A stretch of 13,431 nucleotides of DNA from an uncultured Bacilli bacterium. Its GTDB lineage: Bacteria > Bacillota_I > Bacilli_A > RF39 > UBA660. The DNA is taken from NCBI GenBank assembly GCA_934085675.1, contig CAKOHH010000016.1, positions 1 through 13,431 of the forward strand, in the 5' to 3' direction. Both the position numbers and the translations under genes were made by a program. Below are positions 10,559 through 13,431 of this stretch, in pieces. Numbering within the stretch: the stretch's first letter is position 1; every line of letters starts with the position of its first letter. Below the pieces are notes generated by a model. The model did no database searches, was not told where the DNA came from, and was given only the letters and a program-made list of their open reading frames with translations.

Positions 10559-11542
10559 TTGAAAAAGAAAATTATTTTAACTTTACTGTGTTTAGTCGCG
10601 GCTATTTTAATGTGTTGTAGTTATGAGTTTTTTAAAGAAAGAAAGGAAGAAAACCTAATAACTATTAAATTAGCAGAGGTTACCCATAGTCCTTTTTATG
10701 CTCCGTTTTATGTAGCTTTAGAAAAAGGATATTTTAAGGATGAAGGCCTAGATATCGACCTTATTTTAACACCAGGTGCTGATAAAGTTTCGGCGGCCGT
10801 TTTATCTGGAGATGTTGAAATAGGCTTTGCTGGACCAGAAAGTGCCATTTATATTTATAAGGGTGGCGAAGAAGATTATTTAGTTACTTTTGCTGGTTTA
10901 ACCAAAAGAGATGGTCAATTTATCATTTCTAAAGAAAAAGATTTTGAATGGCAAGATTTAGTTGGTAAAGAAATTTTGGTAGGAAGAAAAGGCGGTATGC
11001 CCGCATTAAATTTCTTAAATGCTTTAAAAAATGCCGGTTTAAATGAAAAAGATTTAAATATTAATTACTCTATTGATTTTGCATCATTAGGCGGTTCTTT
11101 TATTGGTGGTATTGGAGACTATGTCAATTTATTTGAGCCAAATGCTACTAAATTAGAAAAAGAAGGTTATGGTTACGCAGTGGCTTCTATTGGCAAATTA
11201 TCTGGAGAGATGCCATATACAGCCTACTATACTAAGAAAAGTTATTTGAATAATCATGAAGAAACATTAAAAAAATTCAATAATGCGATTAATAAAGGTT
11301 TAGAATTTGTTTTAAATAATGACGAAACAACAACAGCAGAAGTTATTTTACCTCAATTTAAAGATAGTAGTTTAAATGATTTAAGTCGTATCGTAGCCCG
11401 TTATAAAGAAAGTGATAGTTGGTTAAAAAGTACTACTATTTCGGAAGAAAGTTATAAAAACTTAGAAGATTTAATGATTGAAAATAACTTGCTTGATACA
11501 TACGTACCTTTTAAGGAATTAGTTAAGAATTTCAATGAATAG
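10559..11542 (+). CDS. ABC transporter substrate-binding protein, NMT1/THI5-like
   Basis: This 327-residue extracytoplasmic binding protein belongs to the NMT1/THI5/SsuA group, which delivers small molecules (thiamine pyrimidines, riboflavin, sulfonates and others) to an importer. It starts with TTG, supported by GGGAGG. The signal (KKKIILTLLCLVAAILMCC) ends in a probable lipobox with C20 (or C19) as the lipidated residue. The cysteine at -1 is unusual, since Gly, Ala or Ser is expected. Family motifs include FYAPFYVALEKGYF (47-60), TPGADKVSAAVLSGDVEIGF and the KRDGQF strand. The substrate cannot be read from sequence, and there is no TPP or FMN riboswitch to suggest thiamine or riboflavin. 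Its last 8 bases overlap the ATPase gene. Confidence 0.9.
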   Translation: MKKKIILTLLCLVAAILMCCSYEFFKERKEENLITIKLAEVTHSPFYAPFYVALEKGYFKDEGLDIDLILTPGADKVSAAVLSGDVEIGFAGPESAIYIYKGGEEDYLVTFAGLTKRDGQFIISKEKDFEWQDLVGKEILVGRKGGMPALNFLNALKNAGLNEKDLNINYSIDFASLGGSFIGGIGDYVNLFEPNATKLEKEGYGYAVASIGKLSGEMPYTAYYTKKSYLNNHEETLKKFNNAINKGLEFVLNNDETTTAEVILPQFKDSSLNDLSRIVARYKESDSWLKSTTISEESYKNLEDLMIENNLLDTYVPFKELVKNFNE

Positions 11543-12284
11543 TTTTTTAGAGATTAAAAACTTGAAAAAAAATTATGTCACAGCAAAAGAAGAAATTAAA
11601 GCCATTGATAACATCAATTTAAGCATTTACCCTAATGAAATTGTCACACTTGTTGGAACAAGTGGATGTGGAAAATCTTCACTTTTAAGCATTTTAGCGG
11701 ATATTGAAAAACCAAGTGTTGGCAATTTCTATTTTAATAAAAAAGATATTACGATTGGTTATATGTTACAAAATGATGCTTTATTGCCGTGGTTGTCTAT
11801 CTTAGATAATGCTTTATTGGGATTAAAAATCAAGAAAAAACTAACAGAAGAAAATATTTCATATGTCAAGAAATTATTAAACGATTATCATTTAGACGAA
11901 TTTATTGATAAATTTCCTAAAGAATTATCCGGTGGGATGAGACAAAGAGTGGCATTAATAAGAACGCTTGCTTTAAAACCAGACATTTTATTATTGGATG
12001 AACCATTTTCAGCCTTAGATTATCAATCAAGACTTTCTATAAGTGATGATGTTTATAATATTATTAAGAAAGAAAAAATAACCACAATTATGGTATCTCA
12101 TGATATTGCAGAAGCCATTTCAATGTCTGATAGGGTCATTGTTTTATCTAAAAGGCCTTGTCATATCAAAAAGATTTACAATATAAATCTTACTAATAAA
12201 AAAAATCCTATTGAAAATAGAAAAGCAAAAGAATTTGCATCTTATTATGATCAAATATGGAAGGATTTAGATTATGTCAGTTGA
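11535..12284 (+). CDS. ABC transporter ATP-binding protein, SsuB/TauB/ThiZ-like
   Basis: This 249-residue cytoplasmic ATPase powers the importer. Walker A is GTSGCGKS (41-48), the Q-loop glutamine is Q79 (MLQND), the signature is LSGGMRQR (131-138), Walker B is ILLLDEP (151-157) with a D-loop SALD, and the switch histidine is H189 (MVSHD). Length and the NALLPWLSILDN segment fit the nitrate/sulfonate/taurine subfamily. The ATG overlaps the end of the binding-protein gene by 8 bases and has no strong ribosome binding site, so it probably depends on coupled translation. It ends in TGA, 11 bases inside the permease gene. All catalytic residues are intact. Confidence 0.93.
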   Translation: MNSFLEIKNLKKNYVTAKEEIKAIDNINLSIYPNEIVTLVGTSGCGKSSLLSILADIEKPSVGNFYFNKKDITIGYMLQNDALLPWLSILDNALLGLKIKKKLTEENISYVKKLLNDYHLDEFIDKFPKELSGGMRQRVALIRTLALKPDILLLDEPFSALDYQSRLSISDDVYNIIKKEKITTIMVSHDIAEAISMSDRVIVLSKRPCHIKKIYNINLTNKKNPIENRKAKEFASYYDQIWKDLDYVS

Positions 12285-13062
12285 AGTAAAAAAACTTATT
12301 CAGAAAAAAAGAAAACAAAAATACTTTATATTATTTATTCAAATAGTTATTGTTTTATTCTTTTTATTTCTATGGGAATACCTAAGTAATCATAAAATTA
12401 TAAATTCCTTTATCTTTTCAAGTCCAAGTAGTATTTGGTATACATTAAAGGATTTATATTTATCAGATAGTTTATTTGAACATATTTTTACGACATTTTA
12501 TGAAATCGTTATTGCTTTTTCAATTGGTATTTTCTTAGGATTTATAATATCTATAGTTTTATATGAAATACCGTTACTTTACAGAATTACTGAGCCATTT
12601 TTAACTATGCTAAATAGCCTACCTAAAGTTGCTCTAGGACCAATGATTATTATTTGGGCGGGAGCAAACACTAAAGCAATTATCATTATGGCTTTACTCA
12701 TTAATTTAATTGTCAGTATTTTAAATATATATAATGGTTTTGATAATATTGATGAAACTAAACTTAAACTTTTTAAAACATTTAAAGCATCTCGCAGCCA
12801 AACATTCCTTTACTTAATTTTACCTGCCTCGTTTAAATCTGTTATTGCCTCTTTAAAAATTAATATTTCAATGACATTAATTGGCGTTATTATGGGAGAA
12901 TTTTTAGTAAGTAAAAAAGGCATTGGATATTTAATAATTTATGGAACGCAAGTTTTTAATCTAAATCTTGTCATGAGTGGTATTGTTCTTTTAATCATTT
13001 TATCTTTTATTTTATATGAATTAATTTCAATTATTGAAAAAAAGCTACTGCAAAACAGGTAG
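12274..13062 (+). CDS. ABC transporter permease, SsuC/TauC/ThiX-like
   Basis: This 262-residue inner-membrane protein forms the channel of the importer, probably as a homodimer. After a Lys-rich start there are about six hydrophobic helices, at roughly 17-36, 73-97, 108-128 (with the conserved LNSLPKVALGPMIIIWAG), 132-152, 192-212 and 229-252. The coupling (EAA-type) loop lies around 161-192, with KTFKASRSQTFLYLILPAS, which contacts the ATPase. The start overlaps the ATPase gene by 11 bases. The stop codon TAG lies in the terminator stem. With the two upstream genes it makes a complete importer; no biosynthetic gene is linked that would tell the substrate. Confidence 0.92.
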   Translation: MSVEVKKLIQKKRKQKYFILFIQIVIVLFFLFLWEYLSNHKIINSFIFSSPSSIWYTLKDLYLSDSLFEHIFTTFYEIVIAFSIGIFLGFIISIVLYEIPLLYRITEPFLTMLNSLPKVALGPMIIIWAGANTKAIIIMALLINLIVSILNIYNGFDNIDETKLKLFKTFKASRSQTFLYLILPASFKSVIASLKINISMTLIGVIMGEFLVSKKGIGYLIIYGTQVFNLNLVMSGIVLLIILSFILYELISIIEKKLLQNR

Positions 13063-13068
13063 CTTTTT
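13037..13068. terminator. Bidirectional terminator of the importer operon and tRNA-Thr
   Basis: AAAAAGCTAC (13039-13048) pairs with GTAGCTTTTT (13059-13068), with a short TG/CA extension inside. The T-run on plus ends the permease transcript. On minus the stem is followed by seven T and can end tRNA-Thr. The permease stop is inside the right arm. Confidence 0.88.
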
Positions 13069-13079
13069 AAATACTTAAA

Positions 13080-13155
13080 TGGTGCTGAAAACAGGATTCG
13101 AACCTGCGACCTACGCGTTACGAGGGCGTTGCTCTACCAACTGAGCCATTTCAGC
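13080..13155 (-). tRNA. tRNA-Thr(CGT)
   Basis: A 76-base cloverleaf including an encoded CCA. The acceptor arms are GCTGAAA and TTTCAGC, the D stem GCTC/GAGC, the anticodon loop CTCGTAA with anticodon CGT (13120-13122 on plus), and the T arm GCAGG TTCGAAT CCTGT. The base pair closing the anticodon loop (31-39) is C/C, a mismatch. It reads ACG codons. A possible TATAAT lies upstream at 13165-13170. Confidence 0.95.
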
Positions 13156-13164
13156 AATAAAAAT

Positions 13165-13175
13165 ATTATATTATA
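13165..13175 (-). promoter_or_regulatory. Probable -10 region of tRNA-Thr
   Basis: Two overlapping TATAAT boxes on minus (13165-13170 and 13170-13175) precede the tRNA. The nearer one starts 9 bases from the tRNA 5' end, so the leader would be very short. No good -35 box is seen for either. Confidence 0.4.
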
Positions 13176-13201
13176 TTTTCAAAAAAAAATCCATAAAATT
13201 G

Positions 13202-13229
13202 TTGCTATTTATTTTATTTATGATATAAT
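13202..13229 (+). promoter_or_regulatory. Promoter of tRNA-Gly
   Basis: TTGCTA (13202-13207), a 16-base spacer and a consensus TATAAT (13224-13229) with the extended -10 TGA before it. Confidence 0.8.
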
Positions 13230-13249
13230 AAAAAACGTCAAAGCAAATT

Positions 13250-13323
13250 GCAGGTGTAGTTAAATGGTATAACTCTAGCCTTCCAAGCTAATATCGGCAG
13301 TTCGATTCTGCTCACCTGCTCCA
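13250..13323 (+). tRNA. tRNA-Gly(TCC)
   Basis: A 74-base cloverleaf with encoded CCA. The acceptor arms are GCAGGTG and CACCTGC, the D stem GTTA/TAAC, the anticodon loop CTTCCAA with anticodon TCC (13282-13284), the T arm GGCAG TTCGATT CTGCT and discriminator T. It reads GGN or GGR glycine codons. Confidence 0.96.
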
Positions 13324-13367
13324 TTGACGAATCTGTTCGAACTATTTAGTTTGGACTTGATATATAG

Positions 13368-13390
13368 AATCAATCGAAAGATTGATTTTT
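13368..13390 (+). terminator. Intrinsic terminator after tRNA-Gly
   Basis: AATCAATC (13368-13375) pairs with GATTGATT (13380-13387) around a GAAA tetraloop, followed by a T-run. Beyond it, the AAAGGA near 13419 may be the ribosome binding site of a gene starting past the window edge. Confidence 0.85.
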
Positions 13391-13431
13391 TTGTGTCTTA
13401 CAAAGAAATCATCCTAAAGAAAGGATGGTGT

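Noticed and set aside
12282..12284. TGA as tryptophan (Mycoplasma code)
   Set aside because: The TGA falls at the expected end of the ATPase family, and all tryptophans seen in the genes are TGG.

Overview
The window is AT-rich, gene-dense DNA of a Firmicutes/Bacilli-type bacterium. Evidence for this is strong AGGAGG-type ribosome binding sites, sigma-A-like promoters, a nucleoside kinase with an N-terminal TGS-like region, ClpP, and a SipW-type (ER-type) signal peptidase next to SipW-dependent proteins. The mix resembles uncultured gut Bacilli related to the Mollicutes (RF39 or Erysipelotrichales-like), but that placement is inference. TGA ends the ABC-ATPase gene at the length expected for its family and tryptophans are TGG, so the standard bacterial code fits and a Mycoplasma code is unlikely.

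Layout, left to right. (1) 1-400: two similar palindromes, then a small gene matching only the C-terminal tail of Rpn/PD-(D/E)XK 'transposase' nucleases. (2) 392-3065, minus: a nucleoside (uridine-type) kinase followed by glyceraldehyde-3-phosphate dehydrogenase. (3) 3162-3734, plus: clpP, divergent from the kinase. (4) 3763-7336, minus: three separately promoted genes for an envelope or extracellular system. These are a SipW-type signal peptidase with a long charged tail, a membrane-anchored protein with 26 twelve-residue DxDGDG calcium-binding-like repeats and a TasA/camelysin-like end, and a secreted protein with a SipW-type signal peptide. (5) 7626-8309, plus: an unknown anchored or secreted protein. 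(6) 8324-10421, minus: a four-gene operon of unknown function (coiled-coil plus alpha-helical-repeat protein, two small proteins, one small membrane protein). (7) 10559-13062, plus: an ABC importer operon (NMT1/THI5-like binding protein, ATPase, permease) with overlapping genes. (8) 13080-13323: tRNA-Thr(CGT) on minus and tRNA-Gly(TCC) on plus, divergently transcribed.

The most interesting part is region 4. A dedicated ER-type signal peptidase lies beside its probable secreted substrate and beside a cysteine-paired, probably calcium-stabilised rod that carries a fold like that of the substrate. Together they look like a surface-fibre or adhesion module built differently from the Bacillus tapA-sipW-tasA operon. 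Region 6 is the best candidate for an undescribed intracellular system. Convergent genes almost always share bidirectional terminators whose stems include stop codons, and terminators are fused to the next promoter, so the genome is very compact. No IS element, CRISPR array, rRNA or riboswitch was seen. No stretch over 300 bases lacks a gene; the longest gap is 7337-7625.
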